A DNA stretch of 27,653 nt from positions 1 through 27,653 of the IMG/VR virus record IMGVR_UViG_3300035698_004514; one strand, given 5' to 3'. The position numbers were made by a program, and so were the translations under genes. Origin of the DNA: a virus. The notes beneath the pieces were generated by a model. The model saw only the letters and a list, made by a program, of their open reading frames with translations, did not search any database and was not told the DNA's origin. Positions 19,952-27,653 of the stretch are shown here, piece by piece (the first letter of the stretch is position 1; each line of letters opens with the position of its first letter).

Positions 19952-19979
19952 AGTATATCCGATAGATATACATTGTCAA
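19952..19979 (-). promoter_or_regulatory. Early sigma70-type promoter
   Basis: TTGACA (19979-19974), 16-base spacer, TATACT (19957-19952) on the minus strand, with AT-rich sequence upstream. It drives the early block from 19920 downwards. Its spacer and -10 carry a perfect inverted repeat, so it is probably repressible. Confidence 0.88.
19953..19971. promoter_or_regulatory. Inverted repeat overlapping the early promoter, candidate operator
   Basis: GTATATC-CGATA-GATATAC is a perfect 7-bp inverted repeat covering most of the spacer and part of the -10 element. A bound dimer would block the polymerase. Confidence 0.65.
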
Positions 19980-20034
19980 GGTGTAAAATAAAATAAATGT
20001 GAAGTTTTCAGGGGAACTACATGGCGGGGATATA

Positions 20035-20051
20035 TATATACATTGTATATA
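20035..20051. promoter_or_regulatory. Second inverted repeat upstream of the early promoter
   Basis: TATATAC-ATT-GTATATA, a perfect 7-bp inverted repeat about 65 bases upstream of the first. It shares the GTATAT half-site but has a different centre. It could be a second operator or just AT-rich sequence. The remaining bases from 20052 to 20166 hold only a weak hairpin (20128-20150) and no supported gene. Confidence 0.45.
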
Positions 20052-20166
20052 GGCATTTATGGATTGCCGGATATTAATACCGATTTGAATTTATCTTTTG
20101 CGAAGAGGTGAACTGGGGCGTAGGGCAACTGTTTCCATTTTGGAAATAGTTCGTCAAGGGGGTGAT

Positions 20167-20207
20167 AAAAAGCTCCCTGCACTGAAAGGAGAAAACAGCA
20201 CAGGGAG
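20167..20207 (-). terminator. Strong intrinsic terminator at the end of the tail operon
   Basis: On the minus strand CTCCCTGTGCTG (20207-20196) and CAGTGCAGGGAG (20184-20173) form a 12-bp stem with an 11-base loop, then a T run (20171-20167). Two of the pairs are U-G and G-U in the minus-strand RNA but would be C-A mismatches in the plus-strand RNA, which confirms direction. Confidence 0.9.
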
Positions 20208-20227
20208 ACACGGAGAGAGGTGGAACT

Positions 20228-20434
20228 TTATTTTAGAATGGCAATTTTTTTGTGAACGTAGGTCCAGTAATTTGGACAAGCTTTGCGGTCAAGCTCTGCG
20301 ATCAGTACTGCAATAGATTGCAGAGCTTGTGCCACACGAAATCCGAGATAGGCTTGATGTTCCAATGAATTGGGGTCGGATGCTCGCATAGTGAAGAGCT
20401 GGCAAAGTTTTTTTTGTGTGGGCGTTAGTTCCAT
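20228..20434 (-). CDS. Small protein ending the tail operon (68 aa)
   Basis: The ATG at 20434 follows a GGGAGG site; an earlier ATT-start frame is unlikely. The 68-residue protein is helical (LTPTQKKLCQLFTMRA, YLGFRVAQALQSIAVLIAEL) with an aromatic and basic end. It has one amphipathic or weakly hydrophobic helix but no clear membrane span. Last gene before the terminator. Function unknown. Confidence 0.6.
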   Translation of the reverse strand: MELTPTQKKLCQLFTMRASDPNSLEHQAYLGFRVAQALQSIAVLIAELDRKACPNYWTYVHKKIAILK

Positions 20435-20453
20435 TTGTGCTAAACCTCCCAAT

Positions 20454-21461
20454 TCAATAATTCCCCATTGTATGCTCGTTGAACGTCATGACCCAACGAT
20501 CCCCATACGATGTTACCATTGCCCAAATTTTATCGCCTACCGCGGGGAGCCAATCCGCCAACACTGAACCCCAAGCAGTCCAGGTTAAGTCCGGCACTGC
20601 CGTTGCAATATCAGGGAATGCAGCGCCGTCTAAATCCATCATCAACCCCGCACTCGATGTAATGTGTGCTGGAATATTAAAGTCGGTCAACTCGGCTGTC
20701 CCTGCAGGAATATTTCCGTCGCCATCAAGAATTTTCAAATCACGCGTGATTGCGCCTGCAATGCCGGTGATTTCCGCGCGGAAGGGATAATTAGTCGGGT
20801 AGTTAATATATGGATTTTTATCAGCATCATAGTGTAGCATGGTGACAACGTTTTTCGGTATAAGCCCAATGGAAGATTCCGCGATGTTAGGAACATCTAT
20901 TATGTTGGCTGTGCCTGTAATCGCGTTTCCGCTTTTATCGCATTGTCGAACTATATATTCGTTTGATGTATCCCGCGCATCGGCAGAAACAATTTTTACC
21001 AGCATGTCCTCCCCAAGAAAATCCCCGGTGATTAAATAGGTTTCAGCATAGCCGTCTTCCGTGCGACCATCCGTCATTACAAGCACGGGGGTGCCAATTT
21101 CATATTCCTTATCACTCCCGCTCAGCACTCCAGTTTTGGTAACCGCTCCGGTAAACACCCCGCCGACGTGGATGATTTGCACCCCGTACGATTTATCGGG
21201 AGCCGTTCCAGTGCTGCTTACAATCGCACAAAGCATAACATCAGCCGACAAACTACGGAGATCTGTCCGCTCCATTACTACCCTCGGACGTCGGGCAAAG
21301 CGGTCAGCGCTGGTCACCTCCCCTGAAGCGCTATCAACGGCTAATATTTTAGCGAATTCCTGAACCGGTTTTGTCTCATCGTCTGTGCGCCACGGGACAG
21401 GAGCTTGTCCGCTTTCCTCGGTGACATAATCGTCTCTGCCGCTTTGTGTCTCGTCGCTCAT
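20454..21461 (-). CDS. Predicted tail protein, unknown (335 aa)
   Basis: A 335-residue protein whose ATG overlaps the preceding stop as ATGA. After an acidic, disordered N terminus it is rich in beta strands and small residues (YGVQIIHVGGVFTGAVTKTG, IGTPVLVMTDGRTEDGYAET), ending in tryptophan-rich segments (LTWTAWGSVLADWLPAVGDK). Composition and operon fit a virion component such as a baseplate, spike or fibre-attachment protein. The IGTPVLVMTDG and GDFLGEDMLVKIVS stretches resemble small beta-barrel repeats. No specific family recognised. Confidence 0.68.
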   Translation of the reverse strand: MSDETQSGRDDYVTEESGQAPVPWRTDDETKPVQEFAKILAVDSASGEVTSADRFARRPRVVMERTDLRSLSADVMLCAIVSSTGTAPDKSYGVQIIHVGGVFTGAVTKTGVLSGSDKEYEIGTPVLVMTDGRTEDGYAETYLITGDFLGEDMLVKIVSADARDTSNEYIVRQCDKSGNAITGTANIIDVPNIAESSIGLIPKNVVTMLHYDADKNPYINYPTNYPFRAEITGIAGAITRDLKILDGDGNIPAGTAELTDFNIPAHITSSAGLMMDLDGAAFPDIATAVPDLTWTAWGSVLADWLPAVGDKIWAMVTSYGDRWVMTFNEHTMGNY

Positions 21462-23332
21462 ACTCTCCTCGCATTCTGATCTATACGAGCTTTATCTGCC
21501 TGTTGTTTATCTGTCACGAGTTTACCACGGCCTTTCGTCACTTCCCGTGTGTCATTTAATACGAGGCCGGTAGTCGGTTTCGGGTAAGTCCAACTTACTC
21601 TCGACACTCCAGGACCGACATCGTAATCGTGCCACCCCCAAAATGTGTACGCAGCCGATTCCACGTCTGCAACCATTTGAAGGAATTTCCATTTCTCATT
21701 CAGAGCACGGCGAGCAACCGCTGTGTAGTTGGTGTATCCGTCCGTTACTCCCGATTTTTTGAGCGCGGTAAGATCGCTCGCAAAAACTGTATAAGCCGCA
21801 GAAGCAGCTACGATAGAGAATTTCTCCTCCACATCACCTGCTACAGTAGCATCCCATTTGCCGGTTGTCAAATCATATCTGAATCTCAAATAATCTGATG
21901 CACTGTTGGAGTCGCGTTTACCGCGGGAGACAGTGACTTTGAAAGACGATCCTATTTGATCTATTCCGTCACTACGGTCCAGGGTCGATTTTTCATCGTC
22001 GGTGAGTTTCCCGACTGCGCGATCAAATTCTATCATGCCTGTTTCTGTATCCGTAACCCGCAACGCATGGGGTATTCGTGCATCGTAGTTTTTGACATAT
22101 GGATTTGTCGCAGACCTATCCCCGGTTATTTTCACATACTCCCAGAAATCCCCTGTAGCATATGGTTTTGACCTGCTTCCTGTGCTATCTATTGTACAGG
22201 TAACAGTCCTCAACGGTAGATATTGGTCTGTGTATGTAGATGAAATTCTGAACGCCTTGTAAACATATCTGAGACACGCTACTCGTTTCGCGCGTGCCGC
22301 CGCTTTTTGGGTTGCTGTCAACCCGGCTCCTGTAATATTCGTAACCGGACCATCAGTCCACTGGCCGATGTTTTTGCCGGTTATTTGTTGCCATGCGTAT
22401 TCGAGAATCTTTGCGACAGTAGTACCCCAGTCTGACGCAGCCGTCCATAACGTAATCCACTCGCCATCTTTTGATCCGGAAGTAGCGTCTAAAGTTGCTG
22501 TTTTGTTCTTCCCATCCGACGGAATCACAGGGTCCCACTCGCCAAATGTGATTGAGAACTCAATCTCAACTTCCTCGTCAACCGGAAAATAAACGTCTAA
22601 GTATTTAGGGCGGAACAATCTCATGTTTTCGCTGTTTTCACCACCGCTAATTTTTGTTCCGAGGTCGATAGTTCCGAGGAATTCTTTCTCGTGCTTTGCC
22701 CACAGGATAACAGAGCCGTCGCGTTTAATTCCAATCTGCATGCCAGCCCGCTCAAGAATATCGCGTATAGCCACGTTAGGTTTTACGCACTCATATTCTA
22801 CATCGTCGATAACCTGTTGAAGTCGATTGATATATATGGATTTTACAACTTGCGTAGCTGTGAACCCAGATTTGATTGCCCCTTTTTCCACGGTAAGCAT
22901 TGCCGCTGTAATGTCGTCGAGGATTTGCGAGGCCTGGTAGGCCTCTCCGTCATTCAGAGTGTTGGTCAGATAGCCGGATTTGCCGGTTGTGATGTTGTAA
23001 CGTTTCGCCACCACCCCATAACTCCAGAGTACACGTTTATCAAGCAGGCGAAATGAGTACCAGTTTTTCTCTATTTTCGGCTCGCGGTCTTCGAGCAACA
23101 GATTTGCATCGCGAAAAAACAAATCCTTAATAACGATTTCTGTCCCGTCGTCGCGTATCATCTTGAGGTCACCAGGGGTTTCCTGCGCACCACGGAAGAC
23201 CTCTAACGATGCGTGCGAACATGCAAACACAGATTCATCAGGGTCTACTCCCGGTCTAAACTCCCACCGTACCGGTTGGTTTCCAGGCCGAATCAGGCCG
23301 ATTTTTTTGTAGAATAATTGCGGCGTCGCCAT
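21458..23332 (-). CDS. Predicted tail/baseplate protein (624 aa)
   Basis: A 624-residue protein joined to both neighbours by stop-start overlap. Its N-terminal 150 residues are beta-rich (LIRPGNQPVRWEFRPGVDPD, NWYSFRLLDKRVLWSYGV). A middle segment (VKPNVAIRDILERAGMQIGI then DGSVILWAKHEKE) reads like the helper domain of tail hub proteins, where a helix precedes a two-strand unit. The rest alternates beta strands with charged loops. A hub or tail-tip role is likely from position and this segment, but no family can be named with confidence. Confidence 0.65.
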   Translation of the reverse strand: MATPQLFYKKIGLIRPGNQPVRWEFRPGVDPDESVFACSHASLEVFRGAQETPGDLKMIRDDGTEIVIKDLFFRDANLLLEDREPKIEKNWYSFRLLDKRVLWSYGVVAKRYNITTGKSGYLTNTLNDGEAYQASQILDDITAAMLTVEKGAIKSGFTATQVVKSIYINRLQQVIDDVEYECVKPNVAIRDILERAGMQIGIKRDGSVILWAKHEKEFLGTIDLGTKISGGENSENMRLFRPKYLDVYFPVDEEVEIEFSITFGEWDPVIPSDGKNKTATLDATSGSKDGEWITLWTAASDWGTTVAKILEYAWQQITGKNIGQWTDGPVTNITGAGLTATQKAAARAKRVACLRYVYKAFRISSTYTDQYLPLRTVTCTIDSTGSRSKPYATGDFWEYVKITGDRSATNPYVKNYDARIPHALRVTDTETGMIEFDRAVGKLTDDEKSTLDRSDGIDQIGSSFKVTVSRGKRDSNSASDYLRFRYDLTTGKWDATVAGDVEEKFSIVAASAAYTVFASDLTALKKSGVTDGYTNYTAVARRALNEKWKFLQMVADVESAAYTFWGWHDYDVGPGVSRVSWTYPKPTTGLVLNDTREVTKGRGKLVTDKQQADKARIDQNARRV

Positions 23333-24705
23333 TAGATATATTTACTCTTAACTGCTGATACCCCGGTCCACGATGTCGGGGAAATATTCGTTATATTTTC
23401 CTCGACAGCAGACAAAACACGATATGTGATTGACCATGATGCTGATGCCTCGAATCCGTCTCCGATTGGATTTGCTACAGCCGGTTTACTCCACGATAAA
23501 GGACCTTCCTGCCTTTCGTTGGCTTTAGGGGCGGGGTAAATTGCCTTCAGCAATCCAAGTGCTTGAAACGCAAAACCGGAAACAACTCGCATATTCCCCG
23601 AATATGTAACCCGCTGAAGAAGCGGCTCTGACTGCGCGGAAACATAGCCCGAGTTCGTAGCAGCAAAAACATTTTGAGGATTTTTCGATAGAGTCCTGTT
23701 AACCGAGAACGACATGACTCCGTTAGGCATTGGAAGTGTCCAATGAATTCCGATCCGAATCCTACCAGTCTGCGAGTTCCATTCTATCGGATCGCGGCGC
23801 GTTAAAATTGCCCCAAGCAACCCTGCCGTGATGACTTTCTTGAGTTCGGTCTCGAGTGACACCCGGAAGGTATTTTGAACTGCCTGTACCAAATTAGTCT
23901 GCTTGTATTTAGATTTGAGGATATTGGCTTCTGCTGTCGCGTGCATTACGAGGATGCCATTAAGTTCCCGGCTTGTCACGTTGACTCTCAAGTCCTCGAA
24001 ATTATCTATCTGGATCGGTGTTTCTGTCTCGGTGATCGTATACTGACACCTTGTATCCTCAATATCGGAACTGTAATTATGGGAATTTCGTTTGTACAGA
24101 TTTGATGTTATTTTGAGCGACGACACAGAATCAGAGTACCCCGTTGCCGCAATCTTATTCTCGTATTCGGATTTTGCGGAAGTGCCTTTCGCTGTGATGA
24201 TCGTTCCATTTTTTGTTATCTGGATATATCCTGCTGCATTGATGGCGTAGGTGATCCGCTGGTTAGTAGTAGTGCTCCCCGCGGCCTCTGTTCCTCCCGT
24301 ACCGGTCAGATTCGGAGGATACCACGTGAAGGTCGCTGTGTACGGATACGACAACTCGGTTTTTGCCTCGGTTTGATCGAGCGTGAAAGTCATCTGTGCG
24401 CGTCTATAAGAGTTTGTTGATGCTGCTGTGTACTCAAACCTTTTTTTAGTCACGGCGTCCGTTACAACGGTGATTGTGAAATCCTGATCGAGGTCTGTAG
24501 GTTTCATGCCCGCAAGGAAGGCGTCGAGCGCGGTTTGGAAAGCTGTGTTGGTATTTGCCTGAATTAGTCCTGTGATCGTAAACGACTCTCGCCATGCGAT
24601 AGCCGTACCGTTGAAAATCACAGGCTCGATATGGCGAGGATGCGTAGTTTTCACGTTTGGGAGAGTGTAGCTTCCATAAACTACTGTACGTGATATAGCA
24701 ACCAT
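23332..24705 (-). CDS. Predicted tail protein, beta-rich (457 aa)
   Basis: A 457-residue protein between the short tape-measure-like gene and the 624-residue tail protein, with TAATG overlaps on both sides. It is almost all beta strand with threonine/serine-rich repeats (GYIQITKNGTIITAKGT, TYSGNMRVVSGF) and no enzyme motif. The opening, MVAISRTVVYGSYTLPNVKT followed by AWRESFTITGLIQANTN, resembles distal-tail or tail-tube type proteins in texture only. Structural role is inferred from context. Confidence 0.65.
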   Translation of the reverse strand: MVAISRTVVYGSYTLPNVKTTHPRHIEPVIFNGTAIAWRESFTITGLIQANTNTAFQTALDAFLAGMKPTDLDQDFTITVVTDAVTKKRFEYTAASTNSYRRAQMTFTLDQTEAKTELSYPYTATFTWYPPNLTGTGGTEAAGSTTTNQRITYAINAAGYIQITKNGTIITAKGTSAKSEYENKIAATGYSDSVSSLKITSNLYKRNSHNYSSDIEDTRCQYTITETETPIQIDNFEDLRVNVTSRELNGILVMHATAEANILKSKYKQTNLVQAVQNTFRVSLETELKKVITAGLLGAILTRRDPIEWNSQTGRIRIGIHWTLPMPNGVMSFSVNRTLSKNPQNVFAATNSGYVSAQSEPLLQRVTYSGNMRVVSGFAFQALGLLKAIYPAPKANERQEGPLSWSKPAVANPIGDGFEASASWSITYRVLSAVEENITNISPTSWTGVSAVKSKYI

Positions 24706-25439
24706 TAGAAGTTCCCCGGTGTGCTCTGGCCTCTGTATCGTTCAGCGTTATCAGCCATGCGTTTTGATGCCTCTGCAGACTCTTCAACCGCTTTTCTAAT
24801 TGCAGCAAGGTCTCCAGTGGATAATTGCTGTGATGGATCTATACCAAGAATTGATGCACCTGTCGCAAACTCCTGGCGCGAAATCCCAGCTAACCCGCGC
24901 TGATAACGCTCCCATGCAGCCAAGCTCCGTTGGCCCTTTATCTCTGGCGATTCTTCGCTTTCAGCGATTTTTATCCGCTCTGACAATTCTCTTTTCCGCA
25001 GAACTTCCCGCGGGTCAGTCTCGCCAGCTATGTCTCGTTGAGTTTTCACATCTTCAAAGCGAGCCTTTTCCTGCACCGCCCTTTCAGTCTCGATACCAAA
25101 TAATTTCGCGCCGGATTCCGTGAGGTCTGAAAACGCTTTGCCGAGTTTCTCTGATATTCCTGTTACACTCATCAACGTTGTTACGAGAGATGATATGCCT
25201 CCGATTCCGGTTGCCATACCAACCATGCCCATGATACCGCCGCCACCGCCCAGCATACCCGAGATCCCACCGCCCTGACCCTGCAAACTGGATGGACGTT
25301 GAGCGACAGAACGGCGTGACCGCCGCTCCATATCATCGGCGATCCTGCCTACTTTTGTTTTTGCCTGCTCGCCCTCACGCTCGAGATCAGAATCATCGAG
25401 GTGAATCGGTATGAAAATTCCTTCTTCGGAATCTGGCAT
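24705..25439 (-). CDS. Short tape-measure-like protein (244 aa)
   Basis: The start is set at the ATG at 25439, which overlaps the previous stop as TAATG and has GAGGAAAC upstream; a longer frame would overlap by 52 bases. The protein has a charged N-terminal helix (DLEREGEQAKTKVGRIADDM), a glycine/methionine-rich hydrophobic segment at about residues 70-110 (GMLGGGGGIMGMVGMATGIG, then SSLVTTLMSVTGI), and a long helical C-terminal half. This layout fits a tail tape-measure or minor tail protein, but 244 residues would mean a very short tail, so it may be an accessory tail protein instead. Confidence 0.6.
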   Translation of the reverse strand: MPDSEEGIFIPIHLDDSDLEREGEQAKTKVGRIADDMERRSRRSVAQRPSSLQGQGGGISGMLGGGGGIMGMVGMATGIGGISSLVTTLMSVTGISEKLGKAFSDLTESGAKLFGIETERAVQEKARFEDVKTQRDIAGETDPREVLRKRELSERIKIAESEESPEIKGQRSLAAWERYQRGLAGISRQEFATGASILGIDPSQQLSTGDLAAIRKAVEESAEASKRMADNAERYRGQSTPGNF

Positions 25440-27653
25440 TATGTTTCCTCGAATTGCACCGTAATATCGACGACCTGCATACGCAGCCACGATTCAGGGT
25501 TTGCCGCCTCAATTTTCTGTGTAGCACTTACCCGTGTTGCTTGAAAATGGAATGCCGGAGAATTATCATCTGGAACGTAGTCATCAAAGAGCGCGACAAT
25601 CTCATCGCAAAAATCGTTCAAGCCTTTATCGCCCGTAGTGGCGTTCCCGATAACCGTTTCCTCGGTAAATATATCCCGCTGAAGTTCTACAAATACCGCC
25701 ACGCGAATCGTTTGGGGCCCCCAGCCGGAGTTCTCGTACCGACGAGCACCGCCACCGCTGGTAACAATGCAATACGGTTGTTTCTGCTGCCCTACCATGC
25801 CAAGTTCCGGCACAATTTTCACCAACGTAAACTCGCTAATAGCTCCTGAAATGCGATTCCGAACGGCAATCATCCTATCAGTGAGAGGCGAGGTTTCGTC
25901 GGTAACATAAACCATTCGCGTTACGGTTGGGGCGGAGAGAACTGAATCAGAAGAAGCATCGTACAACTGCACCTCGTAGAAAGTATAATTGGACAAACCG
26001 GATACATCTACTGTTCCCTGTGTGCCAGCCACCCCCGAATAATCCTGACTTGACCATGTGCCCGCAGTTGCTGGAGACCACACCCTGTACAGAATGACAG
26101 TTTTGTCATAATTAACCGAGGAGGGTGTAACGGTTACTGTAAATTTACCATCTGATGTTGCAATAGCGTCGAAAGCAGGCGTGTTTGGCGGCGCGCCTCC
26201 AGAGCCAGACGGGTGATAATTTCCGGTCTCGTAGGCTACGGAACCCGTCACTCCATCCGCTGATTTTACGAGTGCTTTCATATGCCAATATTCCGAACTC
26301 AATGTCCCGAGAGCCTGGATTGTGGCAAGTGAAACCCATGACCCGCTCCACACTGGCGTCGCGCTGTCGTTAGCACTATACTGGAAAGTGACATCTCCTG
26401 ATAACGTCACATTTATGTCGCTTGTGTCGGTCGATCCGCCTGTCCCGAGATAAACCTTCTCAAAAGTCGCTACCTCGGCGGACGTGGAACTCTCGCTAAA
26501 TATTCGAGCAATTTCAGTCGGAATCGTGAAACTCGCCGCCGCGGAAATCGGCCCGTCGAATAGTATGAATTCGGAGTATTTAAGATTTGAATATTCATTG
26601 GTGAGGCGACCACCAAAAATAATAGCCGTTGCTCCATCCGTTTCTGTTTCGATACCTGTAACTGTTCCTGATTCCCACTCTGTCGCTGTACCTCCACTAA
26701 CGCGACCGGCGTAAAGACGTGCCACGTTATTTGTTGCGTCTATCGTTAGCGCGACATAACATTCTTCTGATGTAGACCACGTAGCCCCACCATTTACCTC
26801 GGATGCTGTCGCCTCTAATTTCGCAATCTCTACGGCATCTGCGTCATTTATAATGGCGCGGAGAATTCCCGTCCCATTTGAAATCAGAATAACCACTCGA
26901 TTATTCAAAGCCGTTGTCCCGCCCTGATACGAGGAAAACAGTATTTCATTTGCGCCTGGGTCGTCGCCATTCCAGTTAGGTGTACAGCGTATAACGATAG
27001 TGGTGCTCGATATTGGATAATTCTTACCTGATGAATATCGGATCATCCCTGTATTCGCACAGTCTACCTCGCCACCTGCTACCGTAACACTGCCAGTGAT
27101 GTGAGACTTGCTCCAACCGACAGCGTAATTAAAATCAGTATCACTTGAGTAATCCGCCCACGCGAGAATCGACTTGCTGGCTGACAGACAATCCTTGCCA
27201 AGATTGCGCTGCACAAGCTCCACATCATCATTGGAAAGCTCGACATTGCTCCCGAGCGTCGCCTTTGAAACGTCGAGGCCTGTGCCCTCGGTCATCGATG
27301 CGGTAGCATAGGACAGAGATATACCACCTACCCGTGCATCATTCCCACTCGTGGCGGTCCCAAGGAAGATTATCTTCCAGTAGCGATACGATGCCTCGGT
27401 AAAATCAGAGCCAGAAGGATCGGTCAGCCCTGTTGCAACATCGGCATAAGTAACGTTATCCGCACTACCTTGCACCGTTGCTGTTACAGCGCCGTCGCCT
27501 GTTACCTCTTCTTCCCACGACAAATGATTAAACGATGTAGCAGTGGTCATATCCTGTGCAGGAGAAGTCGCCGTGTAACTCGTGCCGGTTGTGAAAAAGA
27601 CATAATCCATTGCGTTACCGGCATAGAATGCCGCGACGCCAAATAAACCGGTA
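25439..27653 (-). CDS. Large tail protein with LamG- and FN3-like domains and a tail-completion-like end (partial)
   Basis: The 723 residues counted from an internal ATG at 27610 are probably not the whole protein. The frame stays open to the window edge (GLFGVAAFYAGNA before that ATG) and no ribosome site is present, so the start lies outside. From the ATG: residues 1-110 beta-rich; about 150-370 resemble a concanavalin/LamG sandwich (SSTTIVIRCTPNWNGDD, EECYVALTIDATNNVARLYA); about 480-580 resemble a fibronectin type III domain (FTVTVTPSSVNYDKTVILYR). The last 145 residues (RMIAVRNRISGAISEF, TIRVAVFVELQRDIF) resemble small tail-terminator or tail-completion proteins. A fusion of an adhesion module to a tail-end domain is unusual. 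Confidence 0.7.
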   Translation of the reverse strand, partial: TGLFGVAAFYAGNAMDYVFFTTGTSYTATSPAQDMTTATSFNHLSWEEEVTGDGAVTATVQGSADNVTYADVATGLTDPSGSDFTEASYRYWKIIFLGTATSGNDARVGGISLSYATASMTEGTGLDVSKATLGSNVELSNDDVELVQRNLGKDCLSASKSILAWADYSSDTDFNYAVGWSKSHITGSVTVAGGEVDCANTGMIRYSSGKNYPISSTTIVIRCTPNWNGDDPGANEILFSSYQGGTTALNNRVVILISNGTGILRAIINDADAVEIAKLEATASEVNGGATWSTSEECYVALTIDATNNVARLYAGRVSGGTATEWESGTVTGIETETDGATAIIFGGRLTNEYSNLKYSEFILFDGPISAAASFTIPTEIARIFSESSTSAEVATFEKVYLGTGGSTDTSDINVTLSGDVTFQYSANDSATPVWSGSWVSLATIQALGTLSSEYWHMKALVKSADGVTGSVAYETGNYHPSGSGGAPPNTPAFDAIATSDGKFTVTVTPSSVNYDKTVILYRVWSPATAGTWSSQDYSGVAGTQGTVDVSGLSNYTFYEVQLYDASSDSVLSAPTVTRMVYVTDETSPLTDRMIAVRNRISGAISEFTLVKIVPELGMVGQQKQPYCIVTSGGGARRYENSGWGPQTIRVAVFVELQRDIFTEETVIGNATTGDKGLNDFCDEIVALFDDYVPDDNSPAFHFQATRVSATQKIEAANPESWLRMQVVDITVQFEET

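Noticed and set aside
20128-20150. Hairpin ACTGTTTCC/GGAAATAGT as a terminator
   Set aside because: No T run on either strand and it lies beyond the strong terminator; left as a weak structure only.
20098-20316. Plus-strand 72-residue ORF in the control region
   Set aside because: No ribosome site, overlaps the minus-strand 68-residue gene and the terminator, and no plus-strand gene is supported elsewhere.

Overview
This window is part of a tailed bacteriophage (or prophage) genome. Every supported gene lies on the minus strand, so transcription runs from right to left. Many genes overlap by ATGA or TAATG, and Shine-Dalgarno sites (AAGGAG-like) are strong. The portal (DUF935 / Mu gp29-like) and the following head protein (Mu gpF / SPP1 gp7-like) belong to the Mu-type portal lineage, but the phage also has a terminase pair and its own DnaB-type helicase. 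I see no integrase, repressor, transposase, tRNA or host gene, so lifestyle and host cannot be fixed. The promoters are sigma70-like, which only says the host is a bacterium with ordinary promoters.

Layout in transcription order (high to low coordinates). (1) 27653-20228: a six-gene tail block, starting with a gene that runs off the right edge and ending in a strong intrinsic terminator (20207-20167). (2) 20166-19921: a control region with a sigma70 promoter (TTGACA-N16-TATACT) carrying a perfect inverted repeat. (3) 19920-13324: small early genes, two intergenic arrays of degenerate pentanucleotides, a ribbon-helix-helix regulator, a nucleotide-hydrolase-like protein fused to a response-regulator receiver domain, and a lipoprotein. 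(4) 13130-8501: a recombination block with an SbcC/Rad50-like ATPase, a RecE-like exonuclease and a RecT-like annealing protein. (5) 8310-5032: a replication block with a winged-helix initiator carrying three 18-bp iterons inside its gene (lambda O-like), DnaB helicase and a RusA-like resolvase. (6) 4946-1: a new promoter, then an unknown protein, terminase small and large subunits, portal, MuF head protein and two tiny genes.

The most unusual signal is a set of three leader RNAs (near 8450-8333, 13274-13158 and 15614-15486). Each sits between its own promoter and a gene. Each has a long-loop intrinsic terminator whose loop is complementary to an upstream leader segment, and the complementary pairs differ in sequence but keep pairing. 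This looks like a phage-wide attenuation or antitermination device controlling the replication, recombination and signalling-fusion genes. Other notable points are the DUF1937-receiver fusion, the pentanucleotide arrays, near-perfect in-frame tandem duplications in two genes, and an A11 run at the portal end that could give a portal-MuF frameshift fusion.

Start sites were moved from the longest ORF where a Shine-Dalgarno site or overlap argued for it. Function calls rest on motifs read by eye; no database search was run.
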